Program-made: the position numbers and the translations under genes
Shown here: positions 1-9,515 of the stretch, one piece after another
Layout of the letters: the number at the start of each line of letters is the position of its first letter
How positions within the stretch are numbered: position 1 is the first letter of the stretch
The notes under the pieces: model-generated
What the model was told of the DNA's origin: nothing
Databases searched by the model: none
Seen by the model: the letters and a program-made list of their open reading frames with translations, nothing else
Assembly: GCF_023823125.1 (NCBI RefSeq)
Contig: NZ_CP090949.1
Coordinates: 1,512,001 to 1,576,000, forward strand
Reading direction: 5' to 3'
DNA: 64,000 nucleotides
DNA from: Erythrobacter aurantius
GTDB lineage: Bacteria > Pseudomonadota > Alphaproteobacteria > Sphingomonadales > Sphingomonadaceae

Positions 1-797
1 TGGCTGGCCCACAGGATCAGTTCCTCCGCCAGACGTGACAGGTGGATCGCGCATTGGCTTGCCGCCATCAGGTAGTCGAGCGCGAAATCGCGGTCTGACA
101 CGGCGTCGAGTGAATTGCGCGTAGGCTCCCGGAAATCGAGCGCGCTTGCGGTCGCCTGACGGTCCAGCGGGAAGCCTGTCCCCGCAAGCGCGGCGGAGCC
201 GAGCGGGCATTCGTTCAACCGATCCTGCGCCGCGGAAAAGCGCGAAGCGTCGCGGGTCAGCATCTCGAAATAGGCCATCAGGTGATGACCCAGCGTCACC
301 GGCTGAGCGGTCTGCAAATGGGTGAAGCCGGGCATGATCGTGGCGGCGTGTTCATCCGCACGTTCGACCAGCGCGGCCTGAAGCGCGGCAATTCCGGCGA
401 GCGCACGGGCATTCGCGGCGCACACCCACAGCTTGAAATCGGTCGCCACCTGATCGTTGCGGCTGCGCGCGGTGTGCAGCCGCCCGGCGACCGGGCCGAT
501 CAGCTCGGTCAGGCGCGCTTCAACGGTCATGTGGATGTCTTCGAGGTCCCAGTCTTCGGGCACGCCGTCGCGCTCGTATTCCTCGGCGATCCGGTCCAGC
601 CCGTCGCTGATCGTGGCCGCGTCCGCCGCCGAAACGATCCCTTGCGCGCCCAGCATCGCGACATGCGCCTTGGACGCGCGGATGTCTTCGCGCCACAGCG
701 CCTTGTCGAACGGGATCGAAGCATTGATCTCGCGCATTATGGCGCTAGGCCCTTCGGCGAACCGCCCGCCCCACATTGAATTTCTGGAGTCGCTCAT
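1..797 (-). CDS. argH: argininosuccinate lyase (C-terminal part outside the window)
   Basis: Last step of arginine synthesis: splits argininosuccinate into arginine and fumarate in the cytosol. Read on the minus strand, the frame is open from 797 to the window edge. It shows MWGGRF at residues 8-13, [11 protein letters not shown] near 86, HTARSRND near 108-115 and a [16 protein letters not shown] stretch, all typical of ArgH. The C-terminal signature loop lies outside the window. The start at 797 shares a CATG with the start of the divergent lipoprotein gene; a second ATG at 777, directly before WGGRF, is possible and would remove the overlap. The family assignment is secure, the start less so. 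Confidence 0.93.
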   Translation of the reverse strand, partial: MSDSRNSMWGGRFAEGPSAIMREINASIPFDKALWREDIRASKAHVAMLGAQGIVSAADAATISDGLDRIAEEYERDGVPEDWDLEDIHMTVEARLTELIGPVAGRLHTARSRNDQVATDFKLWVCAANARALAGIAALQAALVERADEHAATIMPGFTHLQTAQPVTLGHHLMAYFEMLTRDASRFSAAQDRLNECPLGSAALAGTGFPLDRQATASALDFREPTRNSLDAVSDRDFALDYLMAASQCAIHLSRLAEELILWAS

Positions 798-1386
798 GTC
801 TCGTTCGATTGCTCTTGCTGCACTTGCGGCTTTCGCCCTTGCGGGCTGCGATAGTGGCGCGGGGGACGCGGCGCAAGAAAGCGCTGCTGTTGATGCGTCA
901 AGCTCGGCTGCGGTCCCGCCACAATTGCCGGGCCAGATGGTACGCGCCTTTGCCGGGACGCCGCTGCCCGAACTGACCCTTAGCGATCCGGAGGGCAATC
1001 AGCTGGAACTGGCATCGCTCGATCAGCCGGTGCTGGTCAATCTGTGGGCGACGTGGTGCGTGCCGTGCCGGGTGGAAATGCCTGCGCTGGATGCGCTGGC
1101 GGGGCAGATGGAGGGCGAATTGCGGGTGCTCACCATCAGCCAGGACGTGCGCGGGGCAGAGGTGGTTGCGCCGTTCTTTGCCCAGCAGGGGTTCGAGCGG
1201 CTTGAACCCTGGCTCGACCCGGACAACGACATGGCGGTAGAATTCTCCGAAGGTGGCCTGCTTCCGATGTCGATCCTGTTCGACGCCGATGGCAAGGAAA
1301 TCCTGCGGGTCGCGGGCGATTACGAATGGGATAGCGAGGAAGCGATCGCTCAACTGCGCGAGGCGCTGGCCGAAAGCGCTTCGTAA
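796..1386 (+). CDS. TlpA/ResA-like thioredoxin-fold lipoprotein
   Basis: Predicted membrane-anchored periplasmic thiol-disulfide oxidoreductase of 196 residues. A short hydrophobic signal ends in the lipobox LAGC, with the lipidated Cys at residue 18. A Ser/Ala-rich linker follows, then a thioredoxin domain with the redox motif WCVPC (Cys 88 and 91) in the context [17 protein letters not shown]. Such proteins usually reduce apocytochrome c or other exported thiols; the substrate here is unknown. The start at 796 is backed by GGAG at 786-789. That ribosome site lies inside argH. The 3' end overlaps the convergent FAD monooxygenase gene by 37 bp. Confidence 0.88.
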   Translation: MSRSIALAALAAFALAGCDSGAGDAAQESAAVDASSSAAVPPQLPGQMVRAFAGTPLPELTLSDPEGNQLELASLDQPVLVNLWATWCVPCRVEMPALDALAGQMEGELRVLTISQDVRGAEVVAPFFAQQGFERLEPWLDPDNDMAVEFSEGGLLPMSILFDADGKEILRVAGDYEWDSEEAIAQLREALAESAS

Positions 1387-2588
1387 TCAGGCACGGTCAG
1401 GCCCAGCGGGCCGAGCGGGAAACCGAACAGCCCGCTCATCAATTGCGCCTGTATCCGCGACGTTGGCCAGATCTGCGACAGCGGTGCAAGCAGCCGGTCG
1501 CGTATCGCGGGGTGCCAATCGGTGTCCGACTGGTACAGCGGGGTGAACAGCCGCGTGACCCATTGATACAGCCAGACATGATCGCGCCGCCAGCTGACCG
1601 CGAGGCGCAGCTTTTCATCCAGGGTACGCCCTTCCTCGATCCCGCGCGCAAGGCCCCAGGCGTCGAGCAGCGCCATGTTGGCGCCCTGACCCAGCTGCGG
1701 ACTGGCCGAATGCCAGGCATCGCCAATGGCGATCATGCGCTCCCTTGTCGGAGGGTTCTGTGTGCGGTGGGCGTAGATCGCGAAGGTCAATTGTTCGCGC
1801 CGTTCGATCCGGTCAAGCAGCACGCCGGTGTCGGGCCACAGCGCGCGGACCTGATCCTTCCATTCGTCCAGCGGGGTGTCAGCCCATGCGGCATAATCGG
1901 CGCGCTTCAGCGACCAGAAGAACGCGACTTCGGGGCCGGTTTCGCCCTTGCGCGTCCCGATCGGCAGCACGCCTACCATCTGCGCGGCGCGGCGATACCT
2001 TTGTTCGAGCAGATTGCCCGCAAACGGATCGCCGGGCAGGGTAGGCAGGCTCGCCCACAGCGCGCCGAATTCCAGCACGCCCTTGGGCTCGCTGTCGAAC
2101 ACGGTGCGCCAGCCCGTCGCATCAATCACCAGATCGAAGGCCGCAGTCGGTTCGCGAGTGTCGAAAGTCAGCCGGCGCCCTGCCGCATCCAGAGTGCTGC
2201 CGGTGACGGCGTGCCCCGTTGCAATCGCGATCCCGCGCGCCTGCGCCGCCTCAAGCAAGACGCCGAAAAGGCTCGCACGGTGGATGCCGATGCCGAACGC
2301 GCCCGGCACGCCCAGCTTGGAATAGGGCGCGTCGAGCACCGCCTTGCCGTGCTCCTCCAGCCCCAGCAGCGCATCCACCCGTGCCCCGCGCGCCAGCGTT
2401 TCTTCGGCCAGTCCCAGACGGTCCAGCACAGCCATGCCGCTTGGCTGGATCATCAGGCCCGATCCCACCGGGCCGGGTTCGTCGAACTGGTCGAATATGG
2501 TGATTTCGTGCCCTTGCGCATCCAGCAGGATTGCCGCGGCGAGCCCGGCCGGGCCGCAACCTGCGATGGCGATGGATAGACGCGTCAT
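1350..2588 (-). CDS. FAD-dependent monooxygenase/oxidoreductase (PHBH-like)
   Basis: Flavoprotein of 412 residues resembling aromatic-ring hydroxylases of the p-hydroxybenzoate hydroxylase fold. The N terminus has the dinucleotide-binding motif GCGPAGLAAA followed by an acidic residue at the end of the second beta strand (IFDQ). The later GDAWHSASPQLGQGANMAL matches the FAD-pyrophosphate motif GD...P..GQG.N. The substrate cannot be told from sequence. I chose the ATG at 2588 because the Rossmann strand starts immediately after it; upstream in-frame starts at 2624 and 2600 are possible. The gene lies 55 bp downstream of the permease gene on the same strand and may be cotranscribed with it. Confidence 0.8.
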   Translation of the reverse strand: MTRLSIAIAGCGPAGLAAAILLDAQGHEITIFDQFDEPGPVGSGLMIQPSGMAVLDRLGLAEETLARGARVDALLGLEEHGKAVLDAPYSKLGVPGAFGIGIHRASLFGVLLEAAQARGIAIATGHAVTGSTLDAAGRRLTFDTREPTAAFDLVIDATGWRTVFDSEPKGVLEFGALWASLPTLPGDPFAGNLLEQRYRRAAQMVGVLPIGTRKGETGPEVAFFWSLKRADYAAWADTPLDEWKDQVRALWPDTGVLLDRIERREQLTFAIYAHRTQNPPTRERMIAIGDAWHSASPQLGQGANMALLDAWGLARGIEEGRTLDEKLRLAVSWRRDHVWLYQWVTRLFTPLYQSDTDWHPAIRDRLLAPLSQIWPTSRIQAQLMSGLFGFPLGPLGLTVPDYEALSASASRS

Positions 2589-2643
2589 GGATAGCGCCAT
2601 GGCGGATTGCGGAGCTCGCGCCAAGACGGATTTGGCGTTCCGC

Positions 2644-3990
2644 CTATGCGGTTTTTTCGGTCAGGCTTCGCTGCCGCTTGAGATGGATGCCGACGGGCAG
2701 GCAGATCGCTATCAGGGCCAGCATCCACAACCCGCCTGATGGGTCTGCGACGATCACTGCGACGAACAAGCCCACCGTGATGGCAAGGATCAGCGCGGGC
2801 AGAACCGGATGCCCGATTGCCCGAAACGGGCGGTGCATATCGGGCCGCTGCCGCCGCAGCGCGAAATAGGCGGCATTGTACAGCACGCCCGCGAAAATGC
2901 CCGTCGCCACCTGTATCTTGAATACGAACACATAGGCTCCGCTGAGGATCATCGGCACTGCAAGGCCCGATCCTATCAGCATGGCCACCCACGGCGTTCC
3001 GCCCTTGTTGACCTTGAGCGCGCTCTTCAGGAACAGGCGGTCGCGGGCCATGCCGAACAGGATGCGCGGATGGGTCATGGATACCGCGTTGAGCGTCAGC
3101 AGCGCCATGACTGCGGCGGCAACCCCTGCCACCTTCACCCCGGCCGGACCGAGCAGGCTTTCGATCATGATCGCGACCGGAAGATCGGAAGAACGCAAGG
3201 TCTCGATATCGAGCACGGTGAACACGCAGAGGTTGATGCCGAGATACACCACCAGAATGATCACCGCCGATCGGAAGAAAGCGCGCGGGATGTTCCGGGC
3301 CGGGTCCTTGTCCTCCTCGGCGAAGAATGTCGGCCCTTGCCAGCCGTCATAGGCGCCAAGCACGATCTGCAGCGCGGTGATCAGCGCGACCCAGCCGATT
3401 GCCGCCTCTGCCGGGGAAGCAGCGGGCAGGGGCTGGCTGGGTGGGGCGGAAGCCGGGTCCATGATCAGCGCCGCGACGATCACCCCGCCCAGAAGGGCAA
3501 GCTTGATCGACAGGCCGACAATGTTCGAGATGCGCCCTTCTTCGACGCCGAACAGGTTCAGCACGGTGACCGCGCCGATCGCGGCAAGGGCCAGCGGGAC
3601 TGTATAGCCCTGCAACGAGGGGATAGCGATGGCGAGGAATTCCACGAAGGCGAGGGCTAGCGCGGCAGCCCCCGCGACATATCCGGCCCAGATAGCCCAT
3701 CCTGCCAACAGGCCCATCCCGTCACCGAATGCCTCGTGCACCGGCACATAGATCCCGCCAGCGCGGGGCAGTGCGGTCGTCAGCTCCGAGGCGACATTGA
3801 CCGACAGCAGGACGTAAATCCCTCCCAAGGCCCATAGCAGCATGGCGATCCAGAACACCGGCACTTCGTTGGCGACAACGCCGGGCGTGCGCAGAATGCC
3901 TGCGCCGATCACCGATCCGGCCATGATGGCGATGGCAAATGGCAGGCCCAGCCGCTTCTGAAGCTGGCCCGAAGTCGCTTCTTCGCTCAT
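2644..3990 (-). CDS. APC-family amino acid permease
   Basis: Integral membrane transporter of 448 residues with about 12 hydrophobic segments. The first helix carries IAIMAGSVIGAGILRTPG, the unwound-helix glycine motif of the amino acid-polyamine-organocation superfamily. A helix-2 sequence LPRAGGIYVPVHEAFGDG and a central WQGPTFFAEEDKDPARNIPRAF loop also fit the family. Substrate specificity is not predictable. The gene has a long leader: the next upstream gene on this strand ends nowhere near, and a strong inverted repeat sits about 110 nt before the start. Confidence 0.88.
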   Translation of the reverse strand: MSEEATSGQLQKRLGLPFAIAIMAGSVIGAGILRTPGVVANEVPVFWIAMLLWALGGIYVLLSVNVASELTTALPRAGGIYVPVHEAFGDGMGLLAGWAIWAGYVAGAAALALAFVEFLAIAIPSLQGYTVPLALAAIGAVTVLNLFGVEEGRISNIVGLSIKLALLGGVIVAALIMDPASAPPSQPLPAASPAEAAIGWVALITALQIVLGAYDGWQGPTFFAEEDKDPARNIPRAFFRSAVIILVVYLGINLCVFTVLDIETLRSSDLPVAIMIESLLGPAGVKVAGVAAAVMALLTLNAVSMTHPRILFGMARDRLFLKSALKVNKGGTPWVAMLIGSGLAVPMILSGAYVFVFKIQVATGIFAGVLYNAAYFALRRQRPDMHRPFRAIGHPVLPALILAITVGLFVAVIVADPSGGLWMLALIAICLPVGIHLKRQRSLTEKTA

Positions 3991-4338
3991 GCAGACGCCG
4001 GCTCGCCGGCCTCCGATTGGTGGGCAGTTTTCAAACGGTCTCGGGATGCGCAGCGGGCGGGTTCCGGTTGCACCATTTTCCCCACCCCCTTGAATGGTAG
4101 AACCCCGGTGAGCGGCCGGGTCGCATTACCGTCCACCGGGGTTCAATCGGTCTGAGCCCTCCCCCAAGGGCGCAGAGCACGAAGGACAAGATTCGCCTGT
4201 CGCCGCCAGCGCATATTGCCGGAGCGGGTTCGGTGTCAGCTTGTCCAGAACGTTGCCGAATAGATGCGGCCTAATCCACCCTTCGGTCAAGCGGCAAGAG
4301 CGTCAAAAAAGCGTCAAAATGCCAGATTTCCGGGCGTT
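3991..4338. other. intergenic region, leader of the permease gene
   Basis: No gene is seen in these 348 bp. The half next to the permease is GC-rich and contains an 11-bp inverted repeat (separate entry), so it is probably the 5' leader of the permease transcript. The half next to the broken regulator contains a tandem near-repeat of AGCGTCAAAA at about 4300-4317, which on the minus strand gives two TTTTGACGC units just past that gene's stop codon. No classical terminator hairpin was found there. Confidence 0.5.
4100..4144 (-). promoter_or_regulatory. inverted repeat in the permease leader
   Basis: GAACCCCGGTG at 4100-4110 is perfectly complementary to CACCGGGGTTC at 4134-4144, with a 23-nt loop. 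No T-tract follows on either strand, so it is not a standard terminator. It lies 110 nt upstream of the permease start on the minus strand and would form a stable stem in that mRNA leader. Its role is unknown; a cis-regulatory RNA is one possibility. Confidence 0.45.
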
Positions 4339-6422
4339 TCAGGCCGTGTGCGGGTCGGCAGGAATGAGATCGGGCCAGCCGAAACGATCCCACGCCTCGA
4401 CCAGGCCGATCCTTTCGGCGAAGGCCATGAAATCGGGGTGGCGGATGGTGCGGTTGATCGGGTCGATATCGATCCAGAGGTTCATGAGGCCAAACATGTT
4501 GGCCGGATGGATGCGCTCGGAATAGATCTTCATGACAAGATCGCTGTGGCCCATGAAAATCGCTGGGAAGACGATGGTGGAATCATAGGGATCGGGCATC
4601 GTTGCATGCAGTCCGTCGAGCATCTGGCAATGGGCCACTCGGTCAGCCTCGTTCCCGCTGTAGATACCACGCGCCGCGAAGGCGAAATAGGCATCGCGCG
4701 CGGCATCATCCATCGGAGGCATGCCGGGCGGCCGCATCAGGGTTGAGCCGAGATAGACGCGCGTATCGAAATGGCTCTTCATCGCCGCTTCGTGATCGCC
4801 GGCAACAAGATGCGCGAGCGCGAGCCAGACTGTCGGGGCACCCATATCGGCCATGCGCTGTCCCGCTTTCAGAGCCTTTTCAACCTCGCCAAGGCTCAGG
4901 TAGGCGGACGTCAGCATGGCGTAGTTGCGGGGATAGGCTGGATCGCGATCCACCGCTTCCTCAACATATGGCAGCGCTTCGCGAGCCTTTCCGAGATAGA
5001 GCAGGCACGATCCGAGCCGGGAGCAGACATCGGCATCGTTGGGATCGCGGGCATAGGCCTCGAACGCCATTTCCAGCGCGCGGGCGGGATTGAACCGGGT
5101 CCATTCGTCGATGCCGAGGATCGAGAATGCGTGCCCCTGGCCGGGATCGAGCGCGATGGCGCGCTGTGCGCAGCGAGCGGCTTCGGCTGATTCCTCAACC
5201 CGTTCGAGGCTGGGGGTGATCGCCGCCGTCATGATGTGCGCATTGGCGAGAGCGGTCCAGCATTCGGCGAATTCCGGGTCGATCTCCAATGCTTGCTTCA
5301 GGAATTCGATCGCCTTTTCGAACGCCCCTTCAACCCCGATGCGCTGGCTCATCGCGCGCGCCTGAAGGAACAGGGCGTAGGCTTCGCGGCGCTGGTCATC
5401 CGGCGCGACGGGGCGGGTGATGCGGCAAGGCCCAAGGCGCGGCAGATCGCCGCAATGATATTGGCGCTGATCACCTTGCGCGATTCGAAGAAGTCCTCGA
5501 CCGAACCGGTCAGCCGGTCCGACCAGACCTGTGTGCCTGTTTGCCCGCTGATGAGCGCAATGCGGACTTCGACCCCGTGTTCGTCCCGCCGAACTTCGCC
5601 CTCGATCAGGTGGGACACCCCAAGGTCGGAAGCGATCTCTGGCAGGGTCCGGCCCTTTTCGGTCATGGCCGCCACCGAAGTGCGCCCGGCCACGGCGATG
5701 CCCTGGATCCCGGCCAGCCGGTCTGTCAGTTCATCGACAATGCCGTCAGCCAAAAAGAGCTGGCCGCCGACGCTGTCGAATTGTCCGAATGGCAAGACCG
5801 TGATCGTGGTCTGGTCGGCGACGCGATTGAATGTCCGATAGGACGGGAAACGCGCCCTTGCCGCCTCAAGCAGGCGCTCGCGACCGGTCTTCGATGTGTT
5901 CTGGATGGCTTGGGACAGAGCGGCCCGCAACCGGGCATCGACGTGATCCCGCCTTGTGGTGATCCATTCGTCAAACTCGGCGTTGAGCGGCGGCCCCTGA
6001 AGCAGCGGTCGATTGCCGATTTCGAGCAGGAATTCGATCGCAGCCTGCGGATCGCCAGAGGAAAGCGCGGCTTCGAGATCGAACAGGTCGCAGGCAAGGC
6101 TTCCCGGCGCGAGCGCCACTTCGGCGCGTGACACCATGAGATTATCGATCCGGTGCTCCGCCAGCTTGCGCTTCAGATCGAGCAGGCATTGGCGCAGGCT
6201 GGCCTTGGCTTGCGGAAGGAAGCGATCGGGCCACAGCAGCCGTGCCAGCGATTCGCGATCGATCGCTTGATCGGGTTCAAGGAAAAGGATCGCCAGCAAC
6301 AGGCTTGCGCGCCGGTTGCTCAAGAGGATCGGTTCGCCATCGGCTGCTTCAAGCCGGAATTCGCCGAATAGACTTGCCTTCAACGATCCCTGCGCTGCCA
6401 CAGCAGCATTCGCATATCCCAA
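4339..6422 (-). pseudogene. SARP-type winged-helix / TolB-like / TPR regulator, frameshifted
   Basis: Two overlapping minus-strand frames make one recognisable protein. The first (6422 to 5349, 357 aa) has an OmpR/SARP-type winged helix at about residues 12-75 (LSNRRASLLLAILFLEPDQ), a bacterial transcriptional-activator-like region, then a TolB-like nucleotide-cyclase-associated domain (TITVLPFGQFDSVGGQLFLADG). Its last 20 or so residues are nonsense (KPTPCSFRRAR). In the other frame the same DNA reads PVAPDDQRREAYALFLQARA and runs without a stop into a 337-residue TPR region (5352 to 4339). Adding one C to the CCCC run at 5410-5413 (minus strand) restores a continuous protein of about 694 residues. 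It is either a real frameshift, a sequence error or, less likely, a programmed shift. Target genes are unknown. Confidence 0.75.
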
Positions 6423-6561
6423 GATGCACTACTCCCCGGGGCGCAGACTACATCCAAAACGCCGCAATGCAATCGAGCATGGTAAACGCTGGCGCGCGGC
6501 AGTGCCCGCCGGGCTTGCGGCTCGAATCTGGTCTGCATCTTTTTTCGGATGGAGTGCGGAA

Positions 6562-6637
6562 TGGTGGGCGATGACAGGCTCGAACTGCCGACCCTCTCGG
6601 TGTAAACGAGATGCTCTACCAACTGAGCTAATCGCCC
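6562..6637 (-). tRNA. tRNA-Val (anticodon TAC)
   Basis: A complete cloverleaf reads on the minus strand: acceptor GGGCGAT pairs with ATCGCCC, D-arm GCTC..GAGC, anticodon stem TCTCG/CGAGA enclosing loop TTTACAC (anticodon TAC), T-arm GGCAG TTCGAGC CTGTC (one wobble), discriminator A and an encoded CCA at 6562-6564. Length is 76 nt. It decodes GTA and, with a modified wobble U, other valine codons. It stands alone between the broken regulator and the asparaginase gene. Confidence 0.97.
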
Positions 6638-6734
6638 GCTTCCGTCTTGCGGAGAAGCGCTATCTAGCGCCAAAAAGTTCAAAATCAATTGCGCATGTGG
6701 TGTGAAATGCATTCGCTCGCTAAAGGCGCGGGCG

Positions 6735-7721
6735 ATGAGCGCGCAAAAACTCCTTGTCCTTGGCACTGGCGGAACGATCGCCGGTTCGGCTGCGTCGGCG
6801 ACGGGGCAATCCTATGCCGCGGGCGAAATCTCGCTCGACGCGATGATCGCGGATATTCGCGGGCTTGGCCTGACGGTCGAACTGGTGCCCAAACCCATCG
6901 CCCGGATAGGGTCGCAGGACATCGGGTGGGAACAATGGGACGCGCTGCATAAGGAGATCATCGCCGCTCAGGCCGATCCCGCAATTGCCGGAGTGATCAT
7001 CACCCACGGCACCGATACGGCCGAGGAAACCGCCTTTCTGCTCGATCTGACGCTGGATGCAGGAAAGCCGGTGGTGATGGTGGGGGCGATGCGTCCGGCC
7101 GATGCCGTTGGCAGCGACGGGATGCGCAATCTCGCCAATGCAATCCGCGTCGCGAGCGATCCGAAGGCGCAGGATCGCGGCGTGATGGTGGTGATGGGCG
7201 ACACCGTCTTTGCCGCGAGCGATGTGCGCAAGGCGGCGACTTCCAATATCGACGCGTTCAAGGGCTATCCGCGCGGGCCGATTGCGCGGGTGACGCCGTC
7301 CAGCCTCGACTGGTTCGCACCCGCTCACCGGGTCGGCAGCACGGCGCGCTTTCAATGGCCCGAGGCTCTGCCCCGCGTCGCGATCCTGACAGCTGGAGCG
7401 GGGATGGATGCGATGCCGGTCAAGGCGCTGCTGGGGATCGGGTGCAGGGGTATCGTCATTGCCGGGATGGGGCAGGGCAACGCCCCGCGCGTGGTGCTGG
7501 ACGCGCTCGCAGAGGCGGTGCGCGACGGAGTGCCGGTGGTGCGATCATCGCGTGTCGATGAAGGCATGGTGGATCGCAATGTCGAGGTTGATGACGATGC
7601 CTACGGCTTCGTCGCTGCCCGCGCGCTTGGCCCGGCAAAATCGCGCATATTGCTGATGCTGCTGATCGCCAGTGGGATCGCTGATGCGAAAGCGGTGCAG
7701 GCGGCGTTTGACGGCGACTGA
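6735..7721 (+). CDS. L-asparaginase (bacterial type I/II fold)
   Basis: Hydrolyses asparagine to aspartate and ammonia; 328 residues, normal for the family. The first catalytic threonine sits in LGTGGTIAGS at the N terminus, and the second triad is in THGTDTAEETAFLLDL. The MVGAMRPADAVGSDGMRNL segment is also characteristic. The start at 6735 was chosen because the first beta strand (KLLVLGTGGTIAG) begins right after it; an upstream in-frame ATG at 6702 would add an atypical tail. No signal peptide is visible, which suggests a cytosolic enzyme. Confidence 0.9.
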   Translation: MSAQKLLVLGTGGTIAGSAASATGQSYAAGEISLDAMIADIRGLGLTVELVPKPIARIGSQDIGWEQWDALHKEIIAAQADPAIAGVIITHGTDTAEETAFLLDLTLDAGKPVVMVGAMRPADAVGSDGMRNLANAIRVASDPKAQDRGVMVVMGDTVFAASDVRKAATSNIDAFKGYPRGPIARVTPSSLDWFAPAHRVGSTARFQWPEALPRVAILTAGAGMDAMPVKALLGIGCRGIVIAGMGQGNAPRVVLDALAEAVRDGVPVVRSSRVDEGMVDRNVEVDDDAYGFVAARALGPAKSRILLMLLIASGIADAKAVQAAFDGD

Positions 7722-7754
7722 TGCGAGAGGCGGTCTTGGCTCGCCATCAGATCC

Positions 7755-8276
7755 TCAGTCCCGTCGCTGTTCCGCATAAATCAAGGCAGCGGCGCCGCGC
7801 ACAAAGGCGTCCCAATTGACCAGCTTCGTCGCGAGGCCTCGTGATGACTCGTGCCCGGTCGCAAAAAAGGTCCAACGGGTGATGATCTGGTCACCGTTAT
7901 TCAGAAACGAACGGCCGTGGATATCGCGCCTGTTCAATTGGTTGACCAATTCCAGCAGCTCCTCGCGGCTCTTTCCTTCGGGCTTGAGCAGGTTCACGAT
8001 GATCGACAGCGTGCGGCAATTGCTTGAAGTCGCCCTGTCTTCGCAGTTTTGCAGTTGCGCATTGGCTTCCAGACCATTCGGCAAGGTCAAAGTGAAGCCG
8101 TCATCGGTTTTCTTTACGTCAAGCGGGGGACGGAGCAGGCTGATGGCGTTGAGAAAATCCTGCTCTGACACAACACTCAAGGGATCGTTTGCCGATTGAG
8201 CTGCTGCCTGAACAGGCAATACTGCAAAACAGGCTGCAACCATCAGATGCAACGCCGCTTGTCTTGGGTATTTCAT
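7755..8276 (-). CDS. secreted YbjN-domain-like protein
   Basis: Exported protein of 173 residues with a clear signal peptide ending near AQAAAQS. The rest resembles YbjN-type domains (LTLPNGLEANAQLQNCED... then a region on NQLNRRDIHGRSFL), which have a fold like type III secretion chaperones and no agreed function. The ATG at 8276 is preceded by AGGGAGGTG at a good distance, which decides the start over an in-frame ATG at 8300. Family call is moderate confidence; no operon partner is evident. Confidence 0.6.
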   Translation of the reverse strand: MKYPRQAALHLMVAACFAVLPVQAAAQSANDPLSVVSEQDFLNAISLLRPPLDVKKTDDGFTLTLPNGLEANAQLQNCEDRATSSNCRTLSIIVNLLKPEGKSREELLELVNQLNRRDIHGRSFLNNGDQIITRWTFFATGHESSRGLATKLVNWDAFVRGAAALIYAEQRRD

Positions 8277-8389
8277 GAACTGCACCTCCCTATTCGCCAT
8301 GTTAGCGGCAATTTTGTCCGGGAAACAAGGGAGGTGGTCTCATGCGGGCAACGGGTCCCCGCGCGATACGAGGACCCCTCCCGATTTCG

Positions 8390-9502
8390 TCAGCCCCAGG
8401 GCGTGACGAGATATTTCTCGCCGGTTTTCATCTGGCGATAATCGCTGATCGCTTCCTTGGTCAGCATTTCCTCAAGATTGACCTTGGCCTTATAATGGCT
8501 GGCGAATGTGGTGGTGAGGTTCTGCTGCACGCGGGTGCGCATGCGGATCACGGTTTCCATCCCCGCTTTCTGCAGGAACGGGGTAAGCAGCCAGCCCTGC
8601 ACGCGCCATTGCAGGCCGTATGACGGGGTCAGGATCGTCGGCCCCAGATCAAGCCGCCCGTACATGTACATCGACTTGTCCTGATTGGAGCCATAGCGCG
8701 AATATTCGCTCATCTGCGACGCGGCGACCTGTTCCATCGCCTTGAGCACGTGATCGGTGTTCTGCCCGCCGCCGATCGGATCGAAGCCGAGGAAGGCGCC
8801 GGTTTCCGCGATCGCAGCGCGCAGATCGGCCATGTAACTGTCGGCAGAAGAATTCACGACATACTGCGCGCCCGCCGCCTTCAGCATGTCGACGTGCTCC
8901 TGCTTGCGCACGATGTTCACCAGCTTCATCCCGTCTTCGATGCAGATGCGGTTGAGCATCTGGCCAAGGTTCGAAGCAGCGGCGAGGTGGACGATGGCAT
9001 CGTGGCCTTCCATCTTCGCGGTTTCGACGAAGCCCAGCGCCGTCATCGGGTTGACGAAGCTTGACGCGCCGACTTCGGAAGAATGTTCGCCCAGCGGCAG
9101 ACACATCATCGCATCGGCAATCGCGTACTGGCTGAAGGCGTTGCCGGGGACGCAGGCGACACGCTGGCCCATCAGCGCCTTGGCCATGTCGGAATCGCCG
9201 GTCGCGATCACCGTGCCTGCGCCTTCGTTGCCGGCGGGCAGGCGCTGGCCGTGGCGGTTCTTCTGCCCGGTCAGGAACGGTTCGGGCATATTCGCCACCA
9301 CCTTGCCATGCGAATATTCGGCATTCTCGAAATCGGCCGCGCTTGTCAGGATGGCGAGGTCTGACGGGTTGATCGGCGCGGCTTCCATCTTCACCAGCAC
9401 CTGATTGCCGGTGGGGGCGGGGAAGCTTTCCTCGCTTACTTCAAGCGTCAGCTTTCCGTCTGCGGTGAGCGTGGTGAACAGCTGTTTGCCGGTGGTTGTC
9501 AT
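8390..9502 (-). CDS. MDR-family zinc-type alcohol dehydrogenase / enoyl reductase-like protein
   Basis: Medium-chain reductase of 370 residues. The GroES-like half is seen as VLVKMEAAPINPSDLAIL and GNEGAGTVIATG, and the nucleotide-binding half as AIVHLAAASNLGQMLNRIC. The usual zinc-site cysteines and histidines are lacking, so it is more likely an NADPH-dependent quinone or enoyl reductase than an alcohol dehydrogenase. Substrate is unknown. The start at 9502 is chosen at the beginning of the conserved domain. It follows truA by 13 bp on the same strand, so the fmt-truA transcript may continue into it. Confidence 0.75.
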   Translation of the reverse strand: MTTTGKQLFTTLTADGKLTLEVSEESFPAPTGNQVLVKMEAAPINPSDLAILTSAADFENAEYSHGKVVANMPEPFLTGQKNRHGQRLPAGNEGAGTVIATGDSDMAKALMGQRVACVPGNAFSQYAIADAMMCLPLGEHSSEVGASSFVNPMTALGFVETAKMEGHDAIVHLAAASNLGQMLNRICIEDGMKLVNIVRKQEHVDMLKAAGAQYVVNSSADSYMADLRAAIAETGAFLGFDPIGGGQNTDHVLKAMEQVAASQMSEYSRYGSNQDKSMYMYGRLDLGPTILTPSYGLQWRVQGWLLTPFLQKAGMETVIRMRTRVQQNLTTTFASHYKAKVNLEEMLTKEAISDYRQMKTGEKYLVTPWG

Positions 9503-9515
9503 GCGGATTCCTCTC

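Noticed and set aside
282..779. Open plus-strand frames over argH
   Set aside because: They are antisense shadows; the minus strand encodes clear ArgH motifs across the same bases.
3991..4130. Part of the permease leader (minus strand) resembles cobalamin riboswitch core motifs (GGGGAAAATGGTGCAACC and CCCGC, CGAGACC)
   Set aside because: The full B12 box and the helix pairings around the core are not convincing, and an amino acid permease is an unusual target. A covariance-model search for the cobalamin family would decide.
4091..4144. TGAATGGTAG...GGGGTTCAATC looks like D-loop and T-loop pieces of a tRNA
   Set aside because: No acceptor stem or anticodon arm can be formed; the similarity is limited to short motifs.
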